Assembly: GCA_022508725.1 (NCBI GenBank)
Contig: JAFLUR010000114.1
Location: forward strand, 1 to 6,986
DNA length: 6,986 bases
Direction: 5' to 3'
Source: Oscillospiraceae bacterium
GTDB lineage: Bacteria; Bacillota; Clostridia; UBA1381
Part shown: positions 6,279-6,986 of the stretch, one piece after another
Position numbering within the stretch: position 1 is the stretch's first letter
Layout of the letters: each line of letters starts with the position of its first letter
Notes under the pieces: model-generated
Seen by the model: only the letters and a program-made list of their open reading frames with translations
Databases searched by the model: none
What the model was told of the DNA's origin: nothing
Made by a program: the position numbers and the translations under genes

Positions 6279-6785
6279 TCACCGGAATACGATCTTTTTA
6301 AATAAATTTATAACGACAACATTGTTTTTCAGCGCGTAATTAACCGTCTGCGACGTCCCGCTTGTTCTGCCGGAAAAATAGGCTATGCAGTAGGCGCAGT
6401 CGTCAACCATGCGATAGTTTCGCTTTTTCATGCAGTCCCTCGTATATTCCGAATTCGTAACAAATATACAGCTGTCGGCATGATTTTTTATTTCCTCGTA
6501 TTTGGATATATCCTTACTCCGCCAGTTTTTTGTCTGATCGGTGCAAGGCAGATACAGATGCAGCTTTATTCCGAGCGACGGATATTCTTCCTTGATCTCG
6601 CACACACATTCGGCGCACAGGGTATCAAAGCCCAGAGCGCCGCCGGCGATAAAATTCCTTACCCCCGACAGGAGAATGAGTGTATACATTTCCGATCTGA
6701 CAAGCGACCTTATCTCTTTGTATTTGTCCTCCGGAATATTCCTGTGTCCGGTAAAACAGCATGAAATTTTTTTATCCCTAACCAT
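6279..6785 (-). CDS. SLOG-superfamily protein (DUF1273/YpsA-like)
   Basis: With the start at 6785 this is a 168-residue cytoplasmic protein, close to the usual size for small SLOG proteins. Motifs of that Rossmann-like fold are visible: a first strand ending in CCFTGHR (FTGHR at 11-15), GGALGFD (48-54) at the ligand-binding loop, a strand ending IFVTNSEY (107-114), the RNYRMVD block (122-128) and GTSQTVNYA (143-151). SLOG proteins are known or predicted to bind nucleotide-derived ligands; relatives include YpsA, linked to cell division in Bacillota, and the DprA and LOG proteins. The specific role here is unknown. An ATG seven codons upstream (6806) is in frame, but GAGAGG lies six bases before the 6785 ATG, so 6785 is preferred. 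The gene is monocistronic, converges on the 339-residue gene, and has its own promoter and hairpin terminator. Confidence 0.88.
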   Translation of the reverse strand: MVRDKKISCCFTGHRNIPEDKYKEIRSLVRSEMYTLILLSGVRNFIAGGALGFDTLCAECVCEIKEEYPSLGIKLHLYLPCTDQTKNWRSKDISKYEEIKNHADSCIFVTNSEYTRDCMKKRNYRMVDDCAYCIAYFSGRTSGTSQTVNYALKNNVVVINLFKKIVFR

Positions 6786-6791
6786 ATTAAA

Positions 6792-6797
6792 CCTCTC
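6792..6797 (-). promoter_or_regulatory. Ribosome binding site that decides the SLOG gene start
   Basis: On the minus strand GAGAGG is followed by six bases and the ATG at 6785. It lies downstream of the longer in-frame ATG start at 6806, which has no comparable site, so it favours the 168-residue product. Confidence 0.75.
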
Positions 6798-6875
6798 AGA
6801 AATCAAATATTTTAAAGCTGTTGATGCCGCATTAAAGAAATACCGATATTTCCCGAAATTACACGTCCCGTAATT

Positions 6876-6904
6876 ATAATATCATACTATCCGCCGTTTG
6901 TCAA
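6876..6904 (-). promoter_or_regulatory. Sigma-A promoter of the SLOG gene
   Basis: On the minus strand a perfect TTGACA (6899-6904) and TATTAT (6876-6881) are separated by 17 bases. Transcription should start near 6869, leaving a leader of about 84 bases. The palindromic element that starts at 6921 lies 16 bases upstream of the -35 hexamer, outside the promoter itself. Confidence 0.8.
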
Positions 6905-6920
6905 AGACTTATCGCCTTCA

Positions 6921-6986
6921 GAGCTGTTTACTATCCTCCGATCATCATCTTTTCGGCATATTTTCCCGCAGGCAAAGTCCGAAATT
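6921..6986. mobile_element. Second palindromic MITE-like element, cut by the window edge
   Basis: These 66 bases align by hand with the reverse complement of the right arm of the 160-bp element (5094-5160) at 59 of 67 columns, with one gap near the tip (GAG-CTGTTTA against GAGCCTGTTTA). The longest identical blocks are ATCATCATCTTTT and GGCATATTTTCCCGCA. TCA precedes it (6918-6920), which would fit a TNA target. The other half lies beyond the window, so completeness and a matching flank cannot be judged. Confidence 0.8.

Noticed and set aside
6786..6806. Seven-residue longer start for the SLOG protein
   Set aside because: GAGAGG lies between this ATG and the one at 6785, and the SLOG fold begins right after the shorter start.

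Overview
The window looks like a chromosomal piece of a Gram-positive, Clostridia-like bacterium (Bacillota). This is inferred from strong GGAGG-type ribosome sites, two textbook sigma-A promoters with 17-base spacers, compact intrinsic terminators and a RodA/heterodimeric-exporter gene set. No rRNA, tRNA or CRISPR array is visible, so the taxonomy stays approximate.

Left two thirds (about 31-4788, minus strand): one operon read right to left. A good promoter (4760-4788) drives a cell-wall glycan polymerase of the RodA/FtsW (SEDS) family (3507-4637). Two half-size ABC exporters follow (1780-3495, then 62-1783). The stop codon of rodA lies inside the ribosome site of the first ABC gene, the two ABC genes overlap by four bases (ATGA), and a 13-bp hairpin terminator closes the unit. 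The ABC pair has complementary defects: one has Asp and Gln in place of the catalytic Glu and switch His, the other has LSQGQ in place of LSGGQ. This is the signature of a TM287/288-type heterodimeric exporter with one hydrolytic and one degenerate ATP site.

Right third (about 4998-6986): an accessory-looking stretch. A plus-strand gene for a 339-residue protein of no recognised family (5175-6194) converges on a minus-strand gene for a small SLOG-superfamily (DUF1273/YpsA-like) protein (6279-6785). The latter has its own promoter (6876-6904) and probably its own terminator (6236-6268).

The most unusual content is a family of small palindromic, MITE-like elements. A complete 160-bp copy (5001-5160) has 18-bp perfect inverted ends including one flanking base on each side, is self-complementary along its whole length, and stops one base before the ribosome site of the 339-residue protein. 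A second copy is cut by the right window edge (6921-6986). A shorter relative (4690-4752) lies between the rodA promoter and rodA, its outer edge at the predicted transcription start. Every transcription unit in the window therefore has a copy at or near its upstream control region. The GAG ends and a possible 3-bp TGA duplication suggest mobilisation by an IS5-family (IS1031-like) transposase supplied elsewhere; that link is inference.
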